Part shown: positions 39,398-46,819 of the stretch, piece after piece
How the letters are laid out: the number at the start of each line of letters is the position of its first letter
How positions within the stretch are numbered: position 1 is the first letter of the stretch
DNA from: Cytobacillus massiliigabonensis
GTDB taxonomy: Bacteria; Bacillota; Bacilli; Bacillales; Cytobacillaceae
Assembly (NCBI RefSeq): GCF_900199725.1
Contig: NZ_LT904902.1
Location: forward strand, 528,659 to 592,658
Length of the DNA: 64,000 bases
Direction of reading: 5' to 3'
The notes under the pieces: model-generated
The model's input: the letters and a program-made list of their open reading frames with translations, nothing else
Databases searched by the model: none
Told to the model about the DNA's origin: nothing
Position numbers and translations under genes: made by a program

Positions 39398-40090
39398 ATG
39401 CAATCAAATATTAAAATTTCTGAAAAGCTTAATGTATTATTACAAGCCTCACATCATAACAAAAAGGTTGAGAAGGGATCCTTTCTATACCAAGAAGGAA
39501 TGACAGCAAATGAACTTTTTATTGTTCAAAGCGGTTTAATTCAAATTAGTAAGATTGTACCTGATGGCCGTGAGCTTACATTAAGAATGTGCGGGGAAGG
39601 AGATTTGTTTGGGGAATTATCACTTTTCTGCCCATCGCCTAAATATATGCTGAATGCAAAAGTGATTGAGAGTGGAGTTGTAGCAATCATTAATAAGGTG
39701 GAGCTTGAAGAAAAGCTCAATCAAGATCATTCCCTAGCGCTTGAATTGATGAAATGGATTAGTCTCCAATATCGTAAAACACAAACTAAATTTCGAGATC
39801 TTGTCCTACATGGAAAAAAAGGAGCGCTTTACTCTACCTTAATCCGGCTAACTAATAGCTATGGCATTGAAACCGAGAAGGGGATTATGATCAATACCCC
39901 TTTAACAAACCAAGAGCTTGCAAATTTTTGCGGAACCTCACGAGAAGTTGTCAATAGAATGTTAGGCGAACTTCGCAAAAATGAAGTGCTCTCGATCGAA
40001 AAAGGAATGATTACCATTCACGACCTAACCTATTTAAAAGAATCTATTGATTGTGAGAATTGCCCAGTTAACATTTGTAATATTGAATAA
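39398..40090 (+). CDS. fnr: Fnr, oxygen-sensing Crp/Fnr-family activator
   Basis: A 230-residue transcription factor: cyclic-nucleotide-binding-like beta roll (about 20-125, G-D-L-F-G-E-L-S-L), dimer helix, and winged helix with the recognition segment N-Q-E-L-A-N-F-C-G-T-S-R-E-V-V-N-R (about 171-187). The C-terminus carries Cys219, Cys222 and Cys227 (C-E-N-C-P-V-N-I-C). B. subtilis Fnr likewise holds its [4Fe-4S] cluster with three C-terminal cysteines plus an aspartate, unlike the N-terminal cluster of E. coli FNR; Asp134 here may be that fourth ligand. This sets it apart from ArcR/Crp paralogues. ywiC lies next door, as near B. subtilis fnr. Ribosome site GAGGAGG. Confidence 0.92.
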   Translation: MQSNIKISEKLNVLLQASHHNKKVEKGSFLYQEGMTANELFIVQSGLIQISKIVPDGRELTLRMCGEGDLFGELSLFCPSPKYMLNAKVIESGVVAIINKVELEEKLNQDHSLALELMKWISLQYRKTQTKFRDLVLHGKKGALYSTLIRLTNSYGIETEKGIMINTPLTNQELANFCGTSREVVNRMLGELRKNEVLSIEKGMITIHDLTYLKESIDCENCPVNICNIE

Positions 40091-40091
40091 A

Positions 40092-40125
40092 GAAAGCTGC
40101 ATCTCCATATTTGAGATGCAGCTTC
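40092..40125. terminator. Bidirectional terminator between fnr and ywiC
   Basis: A stem AAAGCTGCATCTC (40093-40105) / GAGATGCAGCTT (40113-40124) with one extra A, flanked by T-rich ends. Confidence 0.85.
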
Positions 40126-40132
40126 TTTATTG

Positions 40133-40849
40133 TTAAATAACAACGATGACCATAATGATAAAAAAGAAGGCAGAATTGATGATTTCTAGAATGCCTAATT
40201 TTTTCATTGTCATTCCTTTGCCATAGAAGACAAATGCTCTAATTAAACTCGGAATGAAAGCAATGGCAATTAGCCACTCCCCTAATAGAATCCAAATGAA
40301 TGGGACAGCTATATGAAAACCCCATGACAGCCATTTAAATGTTGGATTTTTTTTCTCGCGTATCATCGTTTTTACGAAAAAAGTACAACCAGTAAAAAAT
40401 AAAATGGATGTAATAAATACTATAATTGCTAAGGAATTGATTTCTGCGTTAGGCAGGTAGCTGCTTGCTAAACCAGCAATAGCAAATACACAAATCGCAC
40501 TAATATCATTCGTAAAAGCCCTTTCGCGATTATTCGATGAAAAATAGGCATTTAAAATAAATAAAGGAATCATAATTAAACCAAATATAATGATAGATGG
40601 CTGAACAAATAGCGGAATTAACAGCAATAGGATTGCTGGAACAAAATAAATGATTGTCCACTTCGTGTAATACTTCATTTTTTTCTTTTTAAATAATAAA
40701 AGCAATGGATATGTAGCTAAATATAAAAATAACCAGCCTATGAAAAAGGCAATATGTGACCACATAAATTCAGAAGCAACCACTCCAAGCCAAAATGGGA
40801 TGATTAACATCGCCCAAGCACCATGCTGTTTTGGTAAACATATCTTCAT
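40133..40849 (-). CDS. ywiC: YwiC-like integral membrane protein
   Basis: A 238-residue protein with about eight hydrophobic segments, starting M-K-I-C-L-P-K-Q-H-G-A-W-A-M. The K-Q-H-G-A-W element is characteristic of the YwiC family. In B. subtilis ywiC lies beside narK-fnr and is activated by Fnr in anaerobiosis. Function unknown. Here it has a near-perfect FNR promoter 24 nt from its ATG. It is convergent with fnr. Confidence 0.85.
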   Translation of the reverse strand: MKICLPKQHGAWAMLIIPFWLGVVASEFMWSHIAFFIGWLFLYLATYPLLLLFKKKKMKYYTKWTIIYFVPAILLLLIPLFVQPSIIIFGLIMIPLFILNAYFSSNNRERAFTNDISAICVFAIAGLASSYLPNAEINSLAIIVFITSILFFTGCTFFVKTMIREKKNPTFKWLSWGFHIAVPFIWILLGEWLIAIAFIPSLIRAFVFYGKGMTMKKLGILEIINSAFFFIIMVIVVI

Positions 40850-40879
40850 GATTATTCCCCCTTATAGCATGCTACCCAT

Positions 40880-40922
40880 ACTATATCTAAAACCTGAAAG
40901 TAAAAAAGTGAAGATCATCACA
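40880..40922 (-). promoter_or_regulatory. FNR-dependent promoter of ywiC
   Basis: Minus-strand TGTGATGATCTTCACT (40907-40922) is an exact TGTGA-N6-TCACT. The -10 hexamer TATAGT is at 40880-40885; the distance from box centre to its near edge is 29.5 bp, i.e. centre at -41.5. Confidence 0.85.
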
Positions 40923-40923
40923 G

Positions 40924-40951
40924 AAAAAACCGCCAAATTGTGACGGTTTTT
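40924..40951 (-). terminator. moeA-mobB terminator
   Basis: A stem AAAACCGCCA / TGACGGTTTT (one G-U in minus RNA) with a U run. It abuts the ywiC FNR box. Confidence 0.75.
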
Positions 40952-40967
40952 CGACAAATATCAACAT

Positions 40968-41495
40968 CTATTTCAACTCATTAGTCAGATAATTGTATAT
41001 CCATTCATAACACTGATAATCGTCAATACTGAAAAATGGGACAGAATCTAACTGGCTTTTCATTTCCAAACATTCTTCATTCCAAAATAATACAGCTTGA
41101 ATATTCTTTAATTTCGACAAATGGTCAAGATCATCTATATTCCTTGCTAAAACTATTTTTGGATATTTTTCCCTTTTATGACCTTCAATTAAAATGATAT
41201 CAGTGCGCAAAATTTCAAGAATTTTAATTTGCTCACTTAATGTCCAGCTACCCTTTTCTGCTTGCAGCAGAATTCGTCCGTCCCCTTCAATTAAAGATGC
41301 ACTTGCACCTGAGGAAATATGCTCGCTGGAATCCTTGCCTTCGACTATATCCGGCTTCCCCCCATGCCCATGATGCTTTATTGTAGCTACATTAAAATTA
41401 TCAGCAGCAAGACATTGGATAAGCTTTTTAACAACAGTCGTTTTGCCGCTGTTTTGAAAACCAACAATCTGAAGCAAAATTGGCTTTCTTACCAT
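40968..41495 (-). CDS. mobB: MobB, molybdopterin-guanine dinucleotide biosynthesis adaptor
   Basis: A P-loop GTPase-like protein, about 175 residues, that assists MobA in forming the guanine dinucleotide cofactor needed by nitrate reductase. Walker A is G-F-Q-N-S-G-K-T-T (about 12-20), and the family segments T-I-K-H-H-G-H-G and L-I-E-G-H-K-R-E are present. Its 5' end overlaps the moeA 3' end (moeA stop at 41489). The ATG at 41495 has no strong ribosome site, so translation is probably coupled; a GTG 6 nt earlier is an alternative. Confidence 0.9.
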   Translation of the reverse strand: MVRKPILLQIVGFQNSGKTTVVKKLIQCLAADNFNVATIKHHGHGGKPDIVEGKDSSEHISSGASASLIEGDGRILLQAEKGSWTLSEQIKILEILRTDIILIEGHKREKYPKIVLARNIDDLDHLSKLKNIQAVLFWNEECLEMKSQLDSVPFFSIDDYQCYEWIYNYLTNELK

Positions 41496-42754
41496 GGCCA
41501 CTCGCTTCCATCAAAGTCCTCAAGCAATAAAACCTCTACTTCAGAACCTGCTTCAAAGCCTCTCGTTCCTCCAGGCAATATCATTAAAGAATTCGCCCCA
41601 GCAAGGCTCATAACGATATTCGATTTATCAAGCCCGCTCGGAGAAGCGATCAGCTTGCCATCTGATACAGTTACGGCACTTCTAACAAATCTGGTGAAAG
41701 GATTCGCCTTTAGGAAATCAACATCAAGAATAGCCTTTTCCTTTCGAAGATGCGGCTTTTCAGCAAACAGCATTCTCCTTATGATGGGTCTTGTAAATAA
41801 TTCAAATCCCACATAACATGCAGATGGATTTCCTGATAGACCAAATAAAAGCTTTCCTTCAAATTGCGCTACAGTTGTTACACTGCCTGGACGCATCGCT
41901 ACTTTATTAAATAACACTTCCGCTTTCATTTTTTCATAAATAGCTGGCAAATAATCAAAATCCCCAACGGAAACACCGCCAGTAGTTATGAGCATATCTA
42001 CTTTCCCAAGTGCACTTTTTACTGCTTCATAGCAAGTTTCAAATTCATCAGGGAGCTGTCCAAAGTAATGCACATCGGCACCTGCACGTTCAATTTGAGC
42101 TGCAATCATATAAGAGTTGCTGTTTCTTATTTTTCCTGGCTCTAATGCGTCATGTACATCCAATAGTTCTGTACCTGTTGCATATAATCCTACAATTGGC
42201 TTTTTTGCTACAAGCACCTGCGAGTAGCCAAAGGTAGCAAGGATTGCTTGAATTCCTGGATTAATCTTTGTACCTTTTTTAATTAGCACATCCCCTTCTC
42301 TTGCATCTTCACCTTTAAACGAGACGTTATCACCCGGTTTATATGTACGTTTAATAGACATATAGTTTTTTCCATCTTTTTCATATGCCTTAGCTAGCTC
42401 AAGCATGACAACAGCATCACATTCCTTAGGCATTTGTGCACCAGTCATAATTCTAACTGCTTGAAAAGCACCTACCGTTTTCGCTGTTACCATTCCCGCA
42501 CCGATATGATCAACCACCTCAAATTCCACAGGAGTCGTTTGGGATGCATCCTTTGTATCAATTGTTCTGACAGCAAAACCATCGTATGGAGCCCGGTCAA
42601 AATGAGGAACATCACTTGTCGCTCTTAAATCCTCTGATAAATATCTTCCATAGCTTTCTTTTATAGAGACATTTTCCGTTTGTCCGCTCCATTGGTGATT
42701 CATTATCCGTTTAACTGCCTCTCCAACTGGGATGGGTGTTCTTCTCTCTATCAT
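41489..42754 (-). CDS. moeA: MoeA, molybdopterin molybdenumtransferase
   Basis: Inserts molybdenum into adenylated molybdopterin. It is 421 residues. The N-terminal MoeA domain has D-V-P-H-F-D-R-A-P-Y-D-G-F-A-V (about 48-62); the central MoCF-binding domain has T-T-G-G-V-S-V-G-D-F-D (about 255-265) and L-F-G-L-S-G-N-P; a C-terminal beta domain closes it. The frame is open for 28 codons before the chosen ATG at 42754, but GAGGAG lies 9 nt before that ATG. First gene of moeA-mobB, with an FNR-type promoter 36 nt upstream. Confidence 0.94.
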   Translation of the reverse strand: MIERRTPIPVGEAVKRIMNHQWSGQTENVSIKESYGRYLSEDLRATSDVPHFDRAPYDGFAVRTIDTKDASQTTPVEFEVVDHIGAGMVTAKTVGAFQAVRIMTGAQMPKECDAVVMLELAKAYEKDGKNYMSIKRTYKPGDNVSFKGEDAREGDVLIKKGTKINPGIQAILATFGYSQVLVAKKPIVGLYATGTELLDVHDALEPGKIRNSNSYMIAAQIERAGADVHYFGQLPDEFETCYEAVKSALGKVDMLITTGGVSVGDFDYLPAIYEKMKAEVLFNKVAMRPGSVTTVAQFEGKLLFGLSGNPSACYVGFELFTRPIIRRMLFAEKPHLRKEKAILDVDFLKANPFTRFVRSAVTVSDGKLIASPSGLDKSNIVMSLAGANSLMILPGGTRGFEAGSEVEVLLLEDFDGSEWPW

Positions 42755-42796
42755 TCCTATCAGCTCCTCAAAAAAGTCAAGCTTATCTCTTCTTAT

Positions 42797-42839
42797 ATTA
42801 TAAATGTACAGCATCGTATTCAACATGACAAACCTCACA
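42797..42839 (-). promoter_or_regulatory. FNR-dependent promoter of moeA-mobB
   Basis: Minus-strand TGTGAGGTTTGTCATG (42824-42839): perfect left half, 3 of 5 in the right half. A perfect TATAAT lies at 42797-42802, again 29.5 bp from the box centre. Confidence 0.78.
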
Positions 42840-42879
42840 ACTATGTTTCAAGTGAAAGTTAAATGTTGATTATCATACG

Positions 42880-43010
42880 TTGATTCTTGCGGAAGGCACG
42901 AGTCTCCTGCGGAAAGAGAAGGACAGGTGAGACCCCGCAGGAGCGCAAGCCACGCGCAGGGTTACCGCCTGCCCCGCGATCGCTAAGTGCCTGTAGCGAA
43001 AATCATTAGC
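42880..43010. repeat. Second type of Bacillus intergenic repeat (CCGCAGGAG element)
   Basis: A GC-rich island in AT-rich DNA. Inverted arms CTCCTGCGG (42904-42912) and CCGCAGGAG (42935-42943), edges TTGCGGAAGGCACGAG and CGATCGCTAAGTGCC. It resembles a repeat seen in many Bacillus genomes. It lies between the divergent moeA and ric FNR promoters and fills much of that 380-bp gap. Confidence 0.65.
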
Positions 43011-43047
43011 AAAATTTAATGCAGTCATCCAAAAAAAAAGTTAGAAG

Positions 43048-43090
43048 TGTGATGAGGGTCACCTGCTCAAAGCATATTATCCGTTATGCT
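43048..43090 (+). promoter_or_regulatory. FNR-dependent promoter of ric
   Basis: TGTGATGAGGGTCACC (43048-43063), nine of ten conserved positions, with -10-like TATGCT at 43085-43090, 29.5 bp from the box centre. Predicted start near 43097. Confidence 0.75.
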
Positions 43091-43134
43091 TATTATGAAA
43101 TAAAGAATGGATTACTAAGGAGGATATGAATAAA

Positions 43135-43833
43135 ATGGCATTGACTATTACTGAAACCACATTAGTTAAGGATATTGTAAATGAGCAACCCAAAACTAGC
43201 GATGTTTTTAAACGTTATCGTATAGATTTTTGCTGTGGCGGGAATATTCCGTTAAACAAAGCTGCTGCTGACCTTTCAGTAGATATGGACAAATTAATGT
43301 CTGATCTGCAGGAAGTCTATATAAAAGAAGAAAATAATAAAGATGATATGGCTGTTTGGACAGATAGTAGTTCAGAAAATATTATAAAACATATTAGTGA
43401 ACACTATCATGCCACAACACTAGATGAACTTGCTCAATTAAGTCCATATGTCACAAAAGTATCAAAAGTTCATGGTGACAGCCATCCAGAACTATTAAAG
43501 GTTTATGAATTATTTTATGAGTTTAAAAAAGAAATGATTGAACACACAGCGAAAGAAGAAGAAGTTGTCTTCCCAATGCTAAAAAAATTAGAGGATCCAA
43601 CACTCGAAAATCGCCAAGAAATTGTTGATTATATAACTGAGCTTGAAAAAGAGCATGATCATGTAGGAGAAATATTAAGACAGCTAAGAGAAATTACATC
43701 AGATTATGAGCTTCCACTTGATGCATGCGGAACGTACACACTAGTATACAAGCGTCTTGAGGCGCTAGAAGGATTTACATTCATGCATGTTCACCTAGAG
43801 AATAATATTTTATTCCCAAGATATTTAGGCTAA
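43135..43833 (+). CDS. ric: Ric/ScdA/YtfE-type iron-sulfur cluster repair di-iron protein
   Basis: Repairs Fe-S clusters damaged by nitric oxide or peroxide. About 232 residues. The N-terminal DUF542 segment has the cysteine motif R-I-D-F-C-C-G-G (about 29-36). The hemerythrin-like domain supplies di-iron ligands from E-H-Y-H (about 87-90), the helix with E-H-T-A-K-E-E, E-H-D-H and H-V-H-L-E-N-N. AAGGAGG is 2 nt before the ATG at 43126 and 11 nt before the ATG at 43135; I choose the latter, but either is possible. A hairpin follows downstream. Confidence 0.92.
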   Translation: MALTITETTLVKDIVNEQPKTSDVFKRYRIDFCCGGNIPLNKAAADLSVDMDKLMSDLQEVYIKEENNKDDMAVWTDSSSENIIKHISEHYHATTLDELAQLSPYVTKVSKVHGDSHPELLKVYELFYEFKKEMIEHTAKEEEVVFPMLKKLEDPTLENRQEIVDYITELEKEHDHVGEILRQLREITSDYELPLDACGTYTLVYKRLEALEGFTFMHVHLENNILFPRYLG

Positions 43834-43852
43834 AATATTTTTCATAAAAAAG

Positions 43853-43905
43853 CTTGCGAGGTACGTGTTCAAACTCAATGAAAAAAGTTCCGCATACCTC
43901 GCAAG
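43853..43905. other. Perfect 11-bp inverted repeat downstream of ric
   Basis: CTTGCGAGGTA (43853-43863) and TACCTCGCAAG (43895-43905) flank 31 nt. No U tract follows on either strand, so it is not a standard terminator. Confidence 0.6.
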
Positions 43906-43935
43906 ACGATCATTAGCACAACTTAAAACAAGGAC

Positions 43936-43974
43936 AAAAAATACCCCCTGTTAATTACAACAGGGGGTATTTTT
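43936..43974. terminator. Bidirectional terminator between ric and moaA
   Basis: A long stem AAAAATACCCCCTGTT / AACAGGGGGTATTTTT. It overlaps the moaA stop codon. Confidence 0.92.
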
Positions 43975-44989
43975 ATCCGCCGATATAGGACATTTCGATT
44001 TTCTTTCTAGTCTTTGCACTTTCTTCCGTCCGCTCGTCCGAATAGCGATCCTTTCTTCCACTCCATATAGATGTAATGCGATTGGCTATCTCCTCATCTG
44101 TCACATTTTTCCGCATGAATTCTTTAATATCATGCCCTTCTCCATTAAACAAGCATGTAAAAATCTGTCCATTTGCTGAAAGCCTTGAACGAGTACAGCT
44201 TGAGCAGAAAGATTCGGAAACAGATGGAATAAATCCTACATCCACATTCGTCCCTTCATAGCGATATCTTTTGGCTACTTCTCCAAAATAGGCAGGATCT
44301 ACTGGTTCTAAAAGATAATGTTCTTTAAGCAATTCATAGATTTCCTTCTTCGTCACCACATCATCCATTTTCCAGCCATTTGTGCTGCCAACATCCATAT
44401 ATTCGATAAAACGAAGCTGCAATCCTTGCTCCTTACAGAACTTTGCCATCGGAACAATTTCTGAATCGTTTAAGCCCTTCTTCACAACCATATTGATTTT
44501 TACACCAAGACCAGCATCCTGTGCAGCTTTAATCCCTTCAAGAATAACGTCAACTCCGACTCCTCTGCCATTAATCTTTCCAAAAAGCTCACTATTAAGT
44601 GTATCCAAGCTGACATTCACACGTAAAAGCCCAGCTTCTTTTAGCTCTTTTGCAAATTTTGGCAGCAATACCCCGTTTGTTGTTAATCCAATATCCTTTA
44701 AGCCTTCAATTTCTGAAAGCTTCTTAACTAGCGTTGGCAAGTCCTTCCTTAGCAAAGGCTCCCCACCTGTAAGCCGGATTTTTTCAACACCTAGACTGAC
44801 AAATATTTTAGCCAGACGTTCAATTTCTTCATAGGTTAATAATTCACTTTTTGGTAAAAAGGCAAAATCAGGACCAAACTTCTCAGCAGGCATACAGTAC
44901 GTACAACGAAAATTACAGCGGTCTATCACTGAAATTCGTAAGTCTCTTAACGGTCTATTTAATTGATCTTTAATAATATTTCTTTCCAT
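43973..44989 (-). CDS. moaA: MoaA, GTP 3',8-cyclase
   Basis: Radical SAM enzyme for the first step of molybdenum cofactor synthesis. It is 338 residues. The N-terminal cluster is C25-x3-C29-x2-C32; the C-terminal cluster is C-S-S-C-T-R-S-R-L followed by a third Cys in F-T-C-L; and the protein ends in the essential Gly-Gly. TGGAG precedes the ATG. A degenerate FNR-type promoter lies 33 nt upstream. moaBCDE are not in this window. Confidence 0.96.
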   Translation of the reverse strand: MERNIIKDQLNRPLRDLRISVIDRCNFRCTYCMPAEKFGPDFAFLPKSELLTYEEIERLAKIFVSLGVEKIRLTGGEPLLRKDLPTLVKKLSEIEGLKDIGLTTNGVLLPKFAKELKEAGLLRVNVSLDTLNSELFGKINGRGVGVDVILEGIKAAQDAGLGVKINMVVKKGLNDSEIVPMAKFCKEQGLQLRFIEYMDVGSTNGWKMDDVVTKKEIYELLKEHYLLEPVDPAYFGEVAKRYRYEGTNVDVGFIPSVSESFCSSCTRSRLSANGQIFTCLFNGEGHDIKEFMRKNVTDEEIANRITSIWSGRKDRYSDERTEESAKTRKKIEMSYIGG

Positions 44990-45028
44990 TTTATCAACTC
45001 CAGATTAAGAGTGATCTCTTTATTAACT

Positions 45029-45071
45029 ATTCTATCACACGTTCCCTTTAGAAACTGTACACAATCTCACA
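45029..45071 (-). promoter_or_regulatory. Probable FNR-type promoter of moaA (degenerate)
   Basis: Minus-strand TGTGAGATTGTGTACA (45056-45071): left half perfect, right half 3 of 5. TAGAAT lies at 45029-45034 with the same 29.5-bp spacing as the four other boxes in this block. Confidence 0.5.
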
Positions 45072-45214
45072 TTACATTCTGGTTACAAATGACACTGCAT
45101 GAACCATGTATACTTATCATTACACCATATAACTACCTATATGTTAATAACATATTTAAAATGTCATGATGTTGTCATTATTCTCATTGTATTAAAGGTA
45201 ACATATATCTAATA

Positions 45215-45253
45215 AGATTAAAAAAAGTACAGCCTTAGAACAAGACTGCACTT
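45215..45253 (-). terminator. Terminator of the radical SAM transcript
   Basis: Minus-strand stem AAGTGCAGTCTT / AAGGCTGTACTT (perfect when two G-U pairs are allowed), loop GTTCT, followed by U7. It lies 165 bp beyond the stop at 45418. Confidence 0.75.
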
Positions 45254-45417
45254 TCTGGTAAAAAAATTAATTACATTTATTCTAGCAGTTTTTACATTCA
45301 TTGTTGCTATTAAAGTATAGTGAGTAGGGGTTGATTTCCGCTCCAGTCAAACAATTTTCCGAAAAAAAAATCTATTCACAAATGACTCAGAAATAACACC
45401 CTTTTAGAAAATAGCCA
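45254..45417. other. Noncoding 3' region of the radical SAM gene
   Basis: About 160 bp with no credible frame. It contains GGGGTTGATTTCCGCTCCAG, which resembles the edge of a common Bacillus intergenic repeat, so it is probably a repeat remnant. The remaining gap to moaA (44990-45214) holds the moaA promoter. Confidence 0.4.
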
Positions 45418-46545
45418 TTATTTAGCTGCAGCTTTCTTTCTTAAAGCTTTAGGAATATAGACGCAGAATGGCTCGCTTTCCATATAATCCCCAGTCATCG
45501 CATAGGCACGTGATCTTGAGCCCCCACATACATATCTGAATTCGCAAACCCCGCATTTCCCTTTATATTTATCAGGATTTCGCAAATCTTTAAAAATAGG
45601 GGATTCTCTATAAATCTCTCCTAGCGTTTGTTCCCTCACATTCCCTGCTTTTACAGGCAATAATCCACTCGGATAAACATCACCTACATGGGAAATAAAG
45701 ACGAAGCCATTCCCATCATTAACTCCTTTTGGCGCTCTGCCAAGCCCATCAATGGAGCCTGTTAAGCCTTGCTGTGTCAATGCATCTAAATATTGTATTT
45801 CATCTCTATGATCTTTTGCCTCGCGCATTTTTTGCTGGATAACAACACGGCGATAATGCTGAGCCGCAGTCGTTTTTATGTCAAATGGCACCCTTTTGCT
45901 TAGCTCATACAGCCAAGTAAACACTTTTTCATGTTCAACAGGAGAAATCATATCAGATTCCTGTCCTCTTCCTGTCGGTACAAGGAAAAAGACGCTCCAA
46001 AGGACACATTTTAACCCTTCAACAACTTTAGCCATCTCATCTAAATAATCAATATTATATCTGGAGATAACCGTGTTAATTTGAATAGGTATTTCAAGTT
46101 CATGCAAATATTTAATCCGTTCCATCGTTAAATCAAATGAGCCTGCCGTTCCACGAAAATGATCATGAACCTCTGCATTCGGTCCATCTAAACTAAATGC
46201 CCAGCGAGACAACCCCACTTCCTTCGCCTTCTCAATTGCCTCTTTCGTTACATTAGGGGTTGCACTAGGTGTCATCGAAACGCGTACACCTTTCTTGACA
46301 GCATATTCTGCAATATCAAAGACATCCTCTCTCATTAATGGGTCCCCGCCTGTAAATACAAGCATTGGATTATTCATTTCATAGATTTGATCAATTAATT
46401 GTTTCCCCTCTTCAAATGATAATTCGCGAGGGTCTCTTCTATATTGAGCTTCTGCACGGCAATGTAAGCATTTCAACTGACAAGCTCTCGTTAATTCCCA
46501 TATCACGATAAATGGGTCCTGGTTAAAATCACGTTTAAAAGGCAT
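45418..46545 (-). CDS. Radical SAM/SPASM enzyme, NirJ/AhbD-like, substrate unknown
   Basis: A 375-residue protein. The radical SAM cluster is in L-T-R-A-C-Q-L-K-C-L-H-C (C22, C26, C29), the SAM-binding glycines in F-T-G-G-D-P-L, and a C-terminal SPASM-type region has G-K-C-G-V-C-E-F-R-Y-V-C-G-G plus a later Cys. This layout is shared with haem-modifying enzymes (NirJ, AhbD) and peptide maturases; it resembles the uncharacterised subgroup often listed as TIGR04053. No substrate peptide or nir gene is adjacent. The start at 46545 has AAGGAGG; the frame is open to 46572. It has the best FNR promoter of the block. Confidence 0.85.
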   Translation of the reverse strand: MPFKRDFNQDPFIVIWELTRACQLKCLHCRAEAQYRRDPRELSFEEGKQLIDQIYEMNNPMLVFTGGDPLMREDVFDIAEYAVKKGVRVSMTPSATPNVTKEAIEKAKEVGLSRWAFSLDGPNAEVHDHFRGTAGSFDLTMERIKYLHELEIPIQINTVISRYNIDYLDEMAKVVEGLKCVLWSVFFLVPTGRGQESDMISPVEHEKVFTWLYELSKRVPFDIKTTAAQHYRRVVIQQKMREAKDHRDEIQYLDALTQQGLTGSIDGLGRAPKGVNDGNGFVFISHVGDVYPSGLLPVKAGNVREQTLGEIYRESPIFKDLRNPDKYKGKCGVCEFRYVCGGSRSRAYAMTGDYMESEPFCVYIPKALRKKAAAK

Positions 46546-46635
46546 ATAAAAATCCTCCTTCAACACCCTCATTTATATTTCTATTCATGAGAAAATGTCG
46601 GATTTTATTTTTCAATAGATCATCTTTACACTCAA

Positions 46636-46678
46636 ATTATAGAGGACTATTCCAAATAAATAAGTGAAAAATCTCACA
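46636..46678 (-). promoter_or_regulatory. FNR-dependent promoter of the radical SAM gene
   Basis: Minus-strand TGTGAGATTTTTCACT (46663-46678), an exact TGTGA-N6-TCACT, with perfect TATAAT at 46636-46641 (29.5 bp from box centre). Predicted leader is 84 nt. Confidence 0.87.
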
Positions 46679-46757
46679 TTGACTTAATATATATTGAGGA
46701 AAATGTCACTTTTTGACTGAAATTCAGATGAGGATATTTCGCAGGGATCCTTCCAAC

Positions 46758-46800
46758 AACAAAAAAAACACACTATGATTGTTAGAGTCCAGTGTGTTTT
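46758..46800 (-). terminator. Terminator of the chemotaxis transducer gene
   Basis: AAAACACACT (46765-46774) / AGTGTGTTTT (46791-46800), 16-nt loop, then U8 on the minus strand. Confidence 0.85.
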
Positions 46801-46819
46801 CCCCTATAAAAGCGGCTAA

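Noticed and set aside
42880..43010. Possible structured RNA or insertion sequence remnant
   Set aside because: It matches the look of a common Bacillus intergenic repeat and has no transposase or terminal duplication.
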